A stretch of DNA of 64,000 nt from Lingula anatina (Eukaryota > Brachiopoda > Lingulata > Lingulida > Lingulidae): positions 62,001 through 126,000 of the forward strand of contig NW_019775514.1 of assembly GCF_001039355.2 (NCBI RefSeq), given 5' to 3'. The notes beneath the pieces were generated by a model. That model was not told the origin of the DNA. It ran no database searches and saw only the letters and a list, made by a program, of their open reading frames with translations. Below, one piece after another: positions 11,467 to 22,029 of this stretch. How positions within the stretch are numbered: position 1 is the first letter of the stretch; each line of letters starts with the position of its first letter. The translations under genes were made by a program, and so were the position numbers.

Positions 11467-12598
11467 ATGAAAATCGAGGACGTGAATGCCCTGGATTCTG
11501 ATGCTTTCATCTCCCTGTTTGGCAATATCGTTGAGAATTGTAGCCTTATTGCTGCGGCGATATGGTCGTCTAGACCTTTCTCTGACGTCGACGACATTCA
11601 AAACCAGCTAAACAAGTTTATTGATCTTTTGCCTCGTAATGGTAAGTAACAATGCACGCCACTTCTCTACAACATTTCTTTAAGCCACCGTGCTCAACTA
11701 AGACTGCGACAGTCATTTATGGATAGACCCACATTCAGAGCTTGCCAAAGCCCACCATTAGGTATATGTAATGGGGAACTTGTTCAATATACAAACTACA
11801 AAGTAGGCTACCTATCAGTGTATGTGATAGGCCTACATGCAATACCTTTAAATTTGGGTCATCCTTGGATCCATTACATTACCATTTTATCATATGTAAA
11901 ACGGACCCAGGCTGACCTACTTCTTGTAGGCCCTGTCACTACTGCCACTACATGCAACTGAGAAATAACTTATCACACAAGAACACGGCATGAAGCTCTT
12001 GTAGGCCTATCGACTATACGACTATACGAGTAAATTATAAGTCCATAAAATGAGGCTAATTAACTTATTTCAAGGTAGCTTAACTAGTTTAAGTCATTTT
12101 TCTATAATTTTTTAGAATTTTATCATCTTGGTACATAAATTAGCATATTTTATTTGTTTTTTTTTTATGAAGCCTCCGACAAATTTTTCTCGCTTATAGG
12201 CCTAGCTATCACTGGTCTTTGATTATTGGCATTCTCTCGGTCTTGCAGGAAAAGAGGGCATATTGAGGAATCACCCAGACCTAGCAGGAAGACTAGCGGC
12301 GGCCGGTCAGTTGACCAGAGAGTCCACCCAGGAACAAAAAGCTGCCGGACTGGACACACTGACCGCCGAGGAAAAAGAAAAACTGAACAAATTAAACACC
12401 GAATACAAGGCCAAATTTGGATTTCCGTTCGTTATTTGTGCACGCGAGAATAAGAAGGACGCTATACTTAAAGGTCTTGAGCATCGGGTACAAAACGATC
12501 TTGAAACTGAGACATTAACCGGTGTTGAAGAAGTGAAGAAAATATGCCGCCTACGATTGCTTGACATTATGGAAAATCACCCCGGTGCTAAATTGTAA
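11467..12598 (+). CDS. URAD: OHCU decarboxylase (URAD), copy 1, two exons
   Basis: Exon 1 is 11467-11641 (donor G|GTAAGT); exon 2 is 12249-12598 (acceptor CTTGCAG|GA), phase 1. The product is 174 residues, the usual family length. The family decarboxylates 2-oxo-4-hydroxy-4-carboxy-5-ureidoimidazoline to (S)-allantoin, the third step after urate oxidase and HIU hydrolase. The HPDLAG motif places the proposed catalytic His at residue 67 and Pro68, followed by Ser84, Glu87 and Gln88, and FGFPFVICA at 115-123, matching vertebrate URAD numbering. The C-terminus AKL is a type 1 peroxisomal signal variant, consistent with peroxisomal urate breakdown. All key residues are present, so I call it an active enzyme. 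It is convergent with copy 2, whose tail lies ~1.5 kb away. Confidence 0.93.
11642..12248 (+). other. Intron of URAD copy 1
   Basis: GTAAGT donor and CTTGCAG acceptor. The sequence holds several AGGCCTA words and no coding features; open frames inside it are incidental. Confidence 0.85.
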
Positions 12599-12802
12599 CT
12601 GGTTCGCAATGCTTAGTGTGGTACTTGGAGTGATCTCCATAAACTCATAATAATTTTGACACATACAGGGAAGTGGAATTTATATTGAATTTATATGGAA
12701 TTTATATTCATATTGAAAATGCAAAATTTGTGATGAAGGACTTAGAGGTGTAAAATTGAATTGTTTACTGTTATAGTTGTGCTAAATAATAGTGGTAGAA
12801 TA

Positions 12803-12974
12803 CCAAGTGTGGCAAGAATGGTAGTCCGCAAGAAACCGAAACTCGTTCCCCATTACTTTGTACAGATGACATTCGTCCCATATACTGACCCCAATTCGCA
12901 AACTAATCCTAACCTGTACTAATCATAACGATCCCCGGGTTATATTCCTAGGACCACCATTCCTGTTACACTGG
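12803..12974. mobile_element. TA-flanked MITE, family Y, copy 1
   Basis: A 172-bp element flanked on both sides by TA (12801-12802 and 12975-12976). The left end CCAAGTGTGGCAAGAATGG matches the reverse complement of the right end, CCAGTGTAACAGGAATGG. A related copy lies at about 45470-45634 and shares internal words such as ATTACTTTGTACAG and CTAACCTGT. TA target duplication suggests Tc1/mariner-type mobilisation. No coding capacity. Confidence 0.7.
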
Positions 12975-13648
12975 TATTAGGAAGTGTACATGTAATAAGA
13001 AGCCCATGGAATATTTTAAAGCTAAGAAAATAATCGATATTTTAAAACTATTTCTAATACTGAAAGTTCTTGTTGATGCTAGAAATTGCATGCATATATC
13101 CTGTGCTTACTTTATTACAAAGGCGTTAGTTTCATTGTTTTCCTCTGCCTCTTACTTTTCTCCGTAACCAGTGTGTAAGAAAGAAATTTAAAATAAGACA
13201 TCGGAGCGCGGCTATTGTAACTCCTTGCATTATAACCTATCCTGAAGACCAGTTTTCTATTCAAACACGTTTTAGGTAGGTATCGACTTTTAGTCTGGAT
13301 ACTTTCTGCATGTAGTTTTTTTTTTCACCCTTTCAGCTTTCACGTTTTTAAATAATCAGACATGAGCTTTTTTCCGCTGAAAAGCGTAACTCCACGTTTA
13401 TTAATTCAATTCTGATGGTTCCTGAGGTGTTGGGTCACATGATAAATGCTCGGAGGTCTCTTTCTTTTTGAATCCTAGGCTCATGTCTGAATAATTCTTG
13501 GTTAAGAAAAAATTATTTCGGACTTGAGAGTAAGCATATTGTGCTTCTTTTCTGTTGCTTCTTTTTTGTATGTGTACGCAGAGCGCGTATTTTTTTCTTG
13601 GTTGTTTTACAGAAACGTTGATCTCTTTCAAATTCTAAATAAGGTCAC
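12975..13648. other. Spacer between URAD copies 1 and 2
   Basis: No gene seen. AT-rich sequence up to the border of the segmental duplication at about 13650. Confidence 0.4.
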
Positions 13649-13668
13649 TAAGGCCAAGGTAAATTTAT

Positions 13669-13721
<53 letters not shown>
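13669..13721. repeat. (TAA)n microsatellite
   Basis: About 17 TAA units. The same array, shorter (25121-25154), occurs at the same place in the duplicated unit B. Confidence 0.95.
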
Positions 13722-13723
<2 letters not shown>

Positions 13724-13819
13724 ACCAATAAACATATCATTTTACTCTATTACTTTTTTATTTTTTGATGGTGTTTTTACAACCGATCAAAATAAAATAT
13801 TTTGCGTAACCTTTTGTCT

Positions 13820-13953
13820 TCTCTCAACCAGGGCGACAGATTGATTTTCCACAGATATTCACAGATATGTCTATAGATAAATAGACAGTCATTTTGGCTC
13901 TCAGGCGATTCAGCAAAAAATGTCCACAATAATAACTGCAGCCCTGGTTGGGG
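13820..13953. mobile_element. MITE family X copy in unit A
   Basis: The left end has CTCAACCAGGGCGACAG and the right end has CTGCAGCCCTGGTTGG, which are inverted copies of each other around ~100 bp. Related copies lie at 25252-25384 (duplicated with the URAD unit), 45331-45467, and a left half at about 28440. No coding capacity. Confidence 0.6.
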
Positions 13954-14085
13954 ATACCTTTTGTACGTCATAGTGTGATAATTAGCTGCATGCCTCTGTC
14001 TGAATCGGCATTTTTACCTCAGCAGTGCCGAGCGTCTGTACAGTAATGGTTCAATGTCTATATGAACTTTTCTGTGCTTGTATTC

Positions 14086-16417
14086 TCAGAGTTTTGAGTT
14101 ATAATCGGAGTGCGCTTTTCTTATGTTTTCTACGACGTCGAGGAGTCTCAGCCAACAAATCTTCTTCACCTCATCTATCCCTCTTAACAATTCTTGTCCT
14201 TGTGTTTTCTCAAGACTTTCCTCTATCCCTTTCATAATTGAACGCTTTCGGTTTTCTCTCGCGCAGACGACGAATGGAAATCCAAATTTGGCTTTGTATT
14301 TTGTGTTCATTTCAGTCAGTCTTGCCCTTTCTTCGGGCGTTATATCTACCAACCCAGCAATGACCTGCTCCCTCGAGCACTCCTTACTCAACTTCCCCAT
14401 GGCGGCGAGCCGGCCCGCCAGATCTGGTAGGCATCGCAAGATTCCTTCTTTACCTAAAAAGATATATATAGAAAGCGTCTTCAAGATGGCTGGCCTCTAA
14501 AAACATTGTGTGCAAACTATATATCTGATATTTGCCATCAATTTACGAGCGACCTCGTGCGCGTGTGTGTGTTGTCGGGTTTAGCCCCCTTAAAGTTTTG
14601 ATTTAACATAATTCAGGTCTCATAAACGACAATTAACATTTGTGATTTCGAGCCGTGGGTTTGTGATTTCGAGCGCCGAATTGACGGCTGAATCGCGATG
14701 ACGCGAACGTAAAAATCATTGATGCGGGCACCGCAATATAAATTGGGAAGAATTTGACCAGCTTTCATTCGGGTCTCTCGCTGTTTACATAGCGATTTTT
14801 TTTCGTTTTGTTAAAAGTCTGTTTTTAATTGATTTGCTTGTAGTTTCAATTAATATATCTAAAATGATAACACTGAACATTTCACGAACTTTTTCACGAC
14901 GATCAGACTGTTTGCAGCAATGAAATATGCTTATAACATGTAACTAATTTTACAATATACTTGTTGAGTTACTTGTACATTACTTTCAAACTTTTGGGTT
15001 TTTTAACGGTATATGAAAGTCATCTTTTAAATATATCTGAGTATTGATAAGGTAGGGAGCCTTGATTTTTGCAATATTTCCCTAAATTTATTTATGCACT
15101 GACCTTAATCAGTGTGTCTGCAATTCAAATGAATTTATTAGACAATTTACTTTCTGAATAGTAATTTTCTAAAATAATAATGACTATAATTATGTCATTA
15201 AAACCATACTACGCGTGCGTTCCAATGCCGTTTAGCTCTACTTAAAATTAAAGAGAATCTATTCCAGTAGGGTTTTTCAGTAGTATGAAATCAGGCTGAC
15301 AGTTACCATCGGCGTGAGGATTGTTTTTCCCTACACCTTCTTTTTCTTCTTCTTCCTGCTTCTCCCAAGATGAGGAGGAGGGGTTAGGGATGAGAATTTA
15401 AGGAATCCTCCTTAAATGAAGAGGAGGAGGGTGTACTTAAATGAGGAGGAGGAGGAGGGTGAACTTCCACTTTCCTACACCTCCTCCTCCTCATCCTGTT
15501 ATTCTCTACACCTCCTTACTCTTCCCCTGCCTCCCTACGTGTACCTCCTCCTTCATATTGACTCCAAGTGTTTGTGAACCACACAATATCACTTGAAGTA
15601 TTTGGTTCTCATACCTCTCTCTCATTCATTATGGTAACTGTCGCGTTGATTCCTTACAACTTTTTTCGGTGAAGCTAACCGACCCCTTTCAATTTCGACT
15701 AGTTTCGTATGCACTACAGTAGACTCAAATAAAGTCGACATGCCAAAATGTAAACTAAATTAATCACTCTGTCAGCCGAAAAATAGCTGAAAAACTGCAC
15801 CTTCTCCAGATAAGGTATTATATAACGCAAAACTGCTGCACGGGCAATAGCATGAATATTAAAATGAGAGGCGACGACAGTCGAGGTTTATAGACATAGC
15901 ACAGAAAGAAAACAAAATGTCTTACTGCGTCTTTTACTATTTCCTTAAGTTATGCTATTCATAACCATATGATGGCACGTTTGATGGCAAAGATTTGACT
16001 TCATGTATAACTTTAATATAGAACCTTATATAATAATAATAATTATTATAATTATTTTTATTATTATTATTATTTTGTTGAGCACTAAAATGTGTACAAA
16101 TTTATTGAATATTAAAAAGGAAACATTCTCAAATTGATGAAAAAAAAAAACAATTTTACATCAAAATCCAAGGGGATTTATTTTGATCGTGAGAGATTTA
16201 GTTTTACAACTCTGAATATTAAGGAAAACATTTAAATGCAATACTCACAATACGGTGGAAGTTTATCCAGAAATTCACAAATATGTCGGTGAATTTCAGC
16301 CACACTTGTAAACGGGCGAAGCGTCCAAACAGAAGCCGCACAAAGTGGATTACCTTGTACAACGTTACCAAAGTGTGCAACGAAAGCTTCGAAATCCATT
16401 CTGTTAACCAGGTCCAT
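14086..16417 (-). CDS. URAD: URAD paralogue, copy 2, catalytic His lost
   Basis: Minus strand. Exon 1 is 16417-16249 (donor T|GTGAGT); exon 2 is 14453-14086 (acceptor TTTTTAG|GT), phase 1, giving 178 residues. The fold-defining parts of OHCU decarboxylase remain: an N-terminal helix ending FLDKLPPY, KEGILR, PDLAGRLA, SREQ, and KFGFPFVVCAR. The catalytic HPDLAG has become LPDLAG (Leu65 where URAD has His67), and the position of Ser84 is Cys82. Glu85 and Gln86, equivalent to Glu87 and Gln88, remain. It ends in SKL, the canonical peroxisomal PTS1. Frame and splice sites are intact, so I do not call it a pseudogene; a changed or lost activity is inferred. It shares all these changes with copy 3. 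Confidence 0.9.
14454..16248 (-). other. Intron of URAD copy 2
   Basis: Flanked by GTGAGT and TTTTTAG in minus orientation. It contains a purine/pyrimidine-rich tract at about 15340-15555 and AT-rich trinucleotide arrays near 16028-16075. The last ~130 bp next to exon 1 match the copy 3 intron; most of the rest does not. Confidence 0.8.
15340..15555. repeat. Strand-asymmetric GAG/CTC tract with inverted repeats
   Basis: Several GGAGGAGG runs on the plus strand (15372-15460) face CTCCTCCTCCTC runs (15478-15553), with TTCTTCTTCTTCC before them. The arrangement can form hairpins or triplex DNA. No coding role is seen. It is inside the copy 2 intron and absent from the copy 3 intron. Confidence 0.6.
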
Positions 16418-16520
16418 CTTCTATCTTTTGGTCTTTCTTGTTACTTTCAATTGGTTCAGTATACAGTTAGAGTCTTCTTCATCAGCCTCACCCAAAAAGA
16501 ATCCCAGGTTCCCTGTTGCA

Positions 16521-16530
16521 AGATATAAAG
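16521..16530 (-). promoter_or_regulatory. TATA-like element upstream of URAD copy 2
   Basis: Reads CTTTATATCT on the minus strand, ~105 bp before the start codon. The same element with the same flanks stands ~102 bp upstream of copy 3 (27775-27784), within a conserved ~35-bp block. A core promoter is inferred. Confidence 0.3.
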
Positions 16531-16933
16531 GCACTTTAATCCTTATCACACGGCCTATACTTATACGTGTACTCCCTGTCTTGAACTTACATTAGAAGAT
16601 AGCCAAACGACTGACCTGTTGCACACCAATAAACTATCAATCTACGTAGATAGATCAAACTCCGCGGGGACTCTCACTGAATGCACTCAAATCAAAAAGA
16701 TAATCAGTCTCCTTCTGGCCTTAAGTAGAATACAAAAAAAGCTGTTATTTACATATGAGTACGTTATTTACATGATTATGTGGGCCACAAAACCAGTTTT
16801 ACCACCCTAAAAGACATTTATTAAATCTGCGACCTGCTCCGTTACACTGCAGATAAAATGATACCCCCTTCACACCAAAACATACCACATGTAGTTCAAA
16901 TTGTTAGGTGCAGTTAAAATATTCTAGTGGATA

Positions 16934-16936
<3 letters not shown>

Positions 16937-16990
<54 letters not shown>
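16937..16990. repeat. (AT)27 microsatellite
   Basis: Perfect AT dinucleotide run. It occupies the place where the duplicated unit B carries ~400 bp with a long hairpin. Confidence 0.95.
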
Positions 16991-16993
<3 letters not shown>

Positions 16994-17403
16994 AACCTCA
17001 GATATTTCGGTCTCGATGGAGAATTTTGTTAGTGATGTTGGGTCTGAGCACTAGTCAACGAGGTGATTATCCTAACTGTCCGACATATCCACCCGTCTCA
17101 GTTAAGGCCACTAATATGGTAAACTACGCTTAAAATCATGTTTTTGAGTTTTTTTTTGTGTGTTTACATTTATCAAAAAAGTATCAAACGTTGGATGTAA
17201 TATATTTTTTTAATTTGCACCACAAAATGAGTTTTTCAACCAACACGCGCCCCAGTCAGGCTGACAACTAAGCCACGCCTCTGTTGCTAAGGGCCGTTGC
17301 CATGAGGGGGCGGAGCATAGTTAATGAGTTATAAGCCGATTACGTGTGCGGTAATAGGTCATAAGTCTTACATCAGCTAAGCAGTGAAGAAGTCGAGTAC
17401 GCT

Positions 17404-17556
17404 ATGGGAAAGAAAAAAGTTCGTGTTTAAAGTCCATTTCCAGAGGAAAGAAAGAAAATTTTGAAAGAGAGTATGCGCGGCGGTTGGGGAAAACCGGTAT
17501 TTGTTCAGTTGGATGGTACGTGGTACCTCAACACATCAGACTTATTCATAAAATAA
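17404..17556 (+). pseudogene. Interrupted short ORF with promoter-like upstream
   Basis: From the ATG at 17404 the frame reads MGKKKVRV, then a TAA at 17428-17430, then SPFPEERKKILKESM followed by a Gly/Trp-rich stretch, to a stop at 17554-17556. The composition after the stop looks protein-like. A GTACGT donor-like site also occurs near 17515. The preceding ~150 bp hold CCACGCC and GGGGGCGGAGC (GC/CACC-box types) and two GTTGC words of X-box type. It may be a broken exon or a transposon-derived ORF; I do not recognise the protein. Confidence 0.25.
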
Positions 17557-17721
17557 TAACTTCAAGTTTATGTTGGCCTAAAGTACGATGCGTGATCTGG
17601 TATTAGACGCAATCCACTCTACAAGGCAGCAAAGCTGTCAAATGTACAGACAAAAAGCTGAAAATAATAATGCACAAAATAGGCTACTGTCAATTCTGAT
17701 GCAAAAGTACATTATGCTTAA

Positions 17722-19167
17722 CTGCAAATTCAATATCAAATTTTAATTATGCTCAACAGGTAATAACAATGTAAGTAAAATGTGTAACAAGCGTAAGGCT
17801 TCAGGCCCATGAGAGTTCACACTTTGAACGTGCCAGAATAAGAAAAATGAAAATTTTACACAAAATTGCATAAGTTCAATAATAAATGATAACCCAATTG
17901 AGCTGGCTTTCTAATTTGAACTACATGCCAATCCTAAAAATCATACTTGTAAGTTAAAAATAATAATAAGTAAAACAGTTTTCTTTTCAAAATGTTTGTA
18001 GTAGCAGTGCATTTTTGTCAATTTTGATGTAACATTACATAATAAATTACAGAATAATTATCACCAATATTTGATTATTAACTATAAATAGCATGGACAT
18101 GTAGAAAATTTGACTACCATATGGCTTTATGTCCATGGGAGCTCTGAGTCCCACAATGAATATGCCAACGCAATAAAAATTAATATTTCACTAAAATGTA
18201 TAACTTCAAGAAAAAGAAGCCAATTAGACTGCTTTTTCAACCCAGGCTACATTTTAGTCCTGTGTTTCTTTTTTGAAAGTTTGACAATCATAAGTAACAT
18301 GGTTTTCCCATAATGGTCATCATGGCAACATCACCAAAAATTGTGTTTTCTTCTATTTTGATGCAATATTACATAATGCTTAACAGCATAATGACCATCG
18401 ATTTTTAATAATAAAATATATGTATAATGGATTTTCAGAAAATGTGACTAGCATGGGTCTTCAAGCCCGTGGAGGTTCTAAGTCACACCTTGAAAATGCC
18501 AATATGAGAAAAGTTAAATTTTCACAAAAAAAAAAAAAAAAATGTTTAATTGCCAGAAAAATTTACCAAAAAGACTGCATTGCTTACTGAAGCTGTATTT
18601 TAGTCCTGTGTTTCTTTCCTGTAAGTTTGTGAACAGTAAGTGACATGGTCTTCCTTATATGGTCATCATGGAAGCAGTGCCCAAAATAGGGGTTTCTTCA
18701 AATTTTGATGCAACATTACATAATGTTTAACAGCATAATGACCATCAATTTTTAATAATAAAATATTAGTATCATGGACAAACAGAAAACGTGACTAACA
18801 AANTTTTCAGAAAATGTGACTAGCATGGGTCTTCAAGCCCGTGGAGGTTCTAAGTCACACTTTGAAAATGCCAATATGTGAAAAGTTAAATTTTCACAAA
18901 AAAAACTGTTTAATTGCCAGAAAAAATTTACCAAAAAGACTGCATTGCTTACTGAAGCTGTATTTTAGTCCTGTGTTTCTTTCCTGTAAGTTTGTGAACA
19001 GTAAGTGACATGGTCTTCCTTATATGGTCATCATGGAAGCAGTGCCCAAAATAGGGGTTTCTTCAAATTTTGATGCAACATTACATAATGTTTAACAGCA
19101 TAATGACCATCAATTTTTAATAATAAAATATTAGTATCATGGACAAACAGAAAACGTGACTAACAAA
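17722..19167. repeat. Tandem array of ~330-365 bp monomers
   Basis: The anchor word CAGCATAATGACCATC or its diverged form recurs at 17722, 18050, 18384, 18731 and 19096, giving periods of 328, 334, 347 and 365 bp. Each monomer also contains a 'CTTCA(G/A)GCCC(A/G)TGG' block, a 'TAGTCCTGTGTTTCTTT' block and 'TTTTGATGCAA-ATTACATAAT'. The left monomers are more diverged; the last two are nearly identical. One monomer occurs inverted at about 20240-20565. Confidence 0.75.
18432..19167. repeat. Near-identical tandem pair joined at an N
   Basis: Copy a (18432-18802, 371 bp) and copy b (18804-19167, 364 bp) appear almost identical apart from the length of an A-run, and meet exactly at a single N at 18803. 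Such a join points to possible haplotype or gap-closing duplication in assembly rather than a biological copy. Confidence 0.75.
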
Positions 19168-19310
19168 TGTTTTTAGGCCCATGGAACTTCAAAGTCACAC
19201 ATTGAAAATGCCAAAATGTAAACAAGACAGCACTGTTCTGAAATGGGTTTATTTCCATTTTTTAACACTTTTTAACATAAAACAATATTAACATTTTACT
19301 GCCATTTTTA

Positions 19311-20235
19311 TGTACAGACACAGATGTGTCTGTACATATTGCCATCACCTGCGTCTGTCGTCGCCGTCGCCGTCGCTGTCGCCGTGCACTTTCAGCGTTA
19401 ACACGATAAGTGGAAGACAGTTTTACTTTTTGGCTTTATATTTACAGAGCTGATGAGTATTCATAAAACGCAGGTCAAGTTCGAAAATCAGCATGATCCG
19501 GCCATTATTGTAGAAGTTATGCTATTTTTTCACTTTTCAGCATATATGTAACACCGTTAACACATTTCAAGGAAAACCGATAGGCCTGTTGTCATGTCAC
19601 TAAAACGCAGTTCAAGTTCGAAAATCGGCATGAACGGGCCACTATTTTAGTAGATATGCTGTTTTTTACACTTTTCAGCATATATGCAACACTGTAAACA
19701 CAATATAAGAAAAACAGTTGGGCCAATTGTCATGAAAGTCACAGGAGTGGACAATTTTACTAAAATGCAGGTTGAGTTCGTAAATCAGTATAATCGTGCC
19801 ATTATTTTAGAAGGTATGCTGTTTTTTCACATTTCCTCAGATTCAATTCTTAGGCATGTTAACAGTCTCATTATTAAACTAATAAGATACGTAAAAGGGT
19901 TTGTTTGACATTTCCCGCATCTTTACTGCATTGTTAGTTGATTATGTAAAAATGATGGTAAACTTGTTATCGTGTATTGTGTAATAAAGTGTCAAAAATG
20001 GAAATAAACTCATATCATTGCAGTGTGTCAGATTCAATCATTCACTTTGTTCAGAATATCAGAATGGAGGAAATTGGACATTTAACACTGTTCTATTGAT
20101 ATTTTCCCCATCTCATCAATTTTCTTAGTTGATCATGAAAAAAATGGCAGTAAACTGTTAATTTTGTTTTATGTTAAAAAATTGTTAAAAATGGGGAAAA
20201 AACCCCATTTCAGAACAGTGCTGACTTGTTTGCAT
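19311..20235 (+). repeat. Left inner arm of the inverted repeat
   Basis: Starts with a small palindrome (TATGTACAGACACA and its inverse, ~19310-19340), then a GC-rich CGCCGT-type run (~19358-19385), then ~135-160 bp tandem units with TCAAGTTCGAAAATC and CAGCATATATGCAACAC, then AT-rich sequence ending GAACAGTGCTGACTTGTTT. Its inverted partner is 20877-21850. Confidence 0.75.
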
Positions 20236-20876
20236 TTTGGCATTTTTAAGGTTACTTATGATTGCCAAACTTTCAAAAAAGAAATACAGGACTAAAATGC
20301 AGCCTGAGTTGGAAAAGCAGTCTAATTGACTTCTTTTTCTGGAAGTTTTACATTTTCAAAGTGTGAACTTGAACTCCCATGGGCCTGAAGCCTTATGCTT
20401 GTTACACATTTTACTTACATTGGTATTACCTGTCGAGCATAATTAAAATTTGATGTTGAATTTGCAGTTTAACATAATATACTTTTGCATCAGAATTGAC
20501 AGTAGCCTATTTTGTTATTTCCTGCTTTTTGTCTGTACATTTGATAGCTTTGCTGCCTTGTTATATGTTCAACTAAGAAAATTGATGAGATGTGACAAAT
20601 ATCAATAGAACAGTGTTAAATGTCCAATATCTTCCATTCTGAGATTCTGAACATAGTGAATGATTGAATCTGACAAACTGTAATGATATGAGTTTATTTC
20701 CATTTTTGACACTTTATTACACAATACACGATAACAAGTTTACCATCATTTTTACATAATCAACTAACAATGTTGTAAAGATGAAGGAAATGTCAAACAA
20801 ACACTTTTACGTCGTAACTTATTAGTTCAATAATTAGACTGTTAACATGCCTAAGAATTTAATCTGAGGAATATTG

Positions 20877-21850
20877 TGAAACAAGGCAGCACTGTTCTGA
20901 AATGGTTTTTTTCCCATTTTTAACAATTTATTTATATAAAACAAAATTAACAGTTTACTGCCATTTTTATATGATCAACTAAGAAAATTGATGAGATGGG
21001 AAAAATAGCAATAGAATAGTGTTAAATGTCCAATTTCTTTCATTCTGAGATTCTGAACATAGTGAATGATTGAATCTGACAAAATGCAATGATATGAGTT
21101 TATTTCCATTTTTGACACTTTATAACACAATACACGATAACAAATTTACCATCATTTTTACATAATCAACTAACAATGTTGTAAAGATGCAGGAAATGTC
21201 AAACAAACACTTTTATGTATCTTAGTAGTTAAATAATAAGACTGTTAACATGCCTAAGTATTGAATTTAAGGAAATGTGAAAAAATAGCATAACTTCTAA
21301 AACAATGACCCGATTATGCTAATTTTCAAACTCAACCTGCATTTTAGTAAGATTGACCATTCCTGTGAGTTTAATGACAATTGGCCTATCTGTTTTTCTT
21401 ATATTGTGTTTACAGTGTTGCATATATGCTGAAAAGTGAAAAAAAACAAAAAACAAAAAAAAAAAAAAAAACAGCATAAATACTAAAATAGTGGCCCGAT
21501 CATGCCGATTTTCGAACTTGATCTGTGTTTTAGTACGATTGATTACTCCTGTAAATTTCATGACAACAGGCCTATCGGTTTTCCTTGAAATGTGTTTACA
21601 GTGTTGCATATATGCTGAAAAGTAAAAAAAGAGCATAAATTCTATAATAATGGCCCGATCATGCTGATTTTCGAACTTGACTTGCGTTTTATGAATATTC
21701 GTCAGCTCTGTTAATATAAAGCCAAAAAGTAAAACTGTCTTCCACTTATTGTGTTAACGCTGAAAGTGCACGGCGACGGCGACGACGGCGATGGCCACGA
21801 CAGACGCAGGTGATGGCAATATGTACAGACACATCTGTGTCTGTACATAA
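20877..21850 (-). repeat. Right inner arm of the inverted repeat
   Basis: Reverse complement of the left arm along its whole length, with scattered differences and a long A-run (~21438-21471). Within the right half, 20565-20876 and about 20972-21290 are direct copies of each other ~408 bp apart, so this side has one extra duplication. Confidence 0.75.
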
Positions 21851-21861
21851 AAAAAACCCAG

Positions 21862-22029
21862 CATAAATACAAGTCAGACCTTTTTGAAAAGCTTGAATCT
21901 ATGGAAAGTACAGACCCGAAAGTATTTTGGCAAACAATTAAAGATCTAAACAACAAAACCACAAGCTCAAATGCCAAGGATTATGTAGACCCTAACATAT
22001 TTTTTGAACACTTTTTTATTAAAAATTGA
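21862..22029 (+). mobile_element. LINE fragment (endonuclease-RT linker)
   Basis: The plus-strand frame 21862-22026, ending TGA, contains KLESMESTDPKVFWQTIKDL followed by an Asn-rich stretch and a DPNIFFEHF ending. This is the typical linker of CR1/L2-like LINE polyproteins, between endonuclease and reverse transcriptase ('DPK-FW--I--L', then '---F--HF'). Only ~55 codons remain. It interrupts the right side of the inverted-repeat element. Family is from motif memory. Confidence 0.55.

Larger units (their letters stand above)
13650..17115. repeat. Segmental duplication, unit A
   Basis: This unit is a direct repeat of unit B (about 25104-28985). Shared in the same order: the word CCAAGGTAAATTTATTTAA with its (TAA)n array, a MITE of family X, URAD exon 2, the exon-1 end of the intron, exon 1, ~150 bp upstream, the block near 16806-16925, and the block at 16990-17110. 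Middle parts of the introns and upstream DNA differ by insertions or replacement. Unit A has a long (AT)n where unit B has ~400 bp containing a hairpin. Confidence 0.8.

Noticed and set aside
12226-12453. Open frames overlapping URAD exon 2 on both strands (75 and 86 codons)
   Set aside because: They are other-frame shadows of the URAD coding exon.
14123-14500. 125-codon plus-strand frame opposite URAD copy 2
   Set aside because: Antisense shadow of exon 2; the minus strand encodes the recognisable protein.
14086-16417. Calling URAD copy 2 a pseudogene
   Set aside because: Catalytic residues are lost, but start, frame, splice sites and SKL are intact and match copy 3, so decay is not shown.
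16927-17133. 68-codon frame with repeated Ile-Tyr
   Set aside because: Translation of the (AT)n microsatellite.
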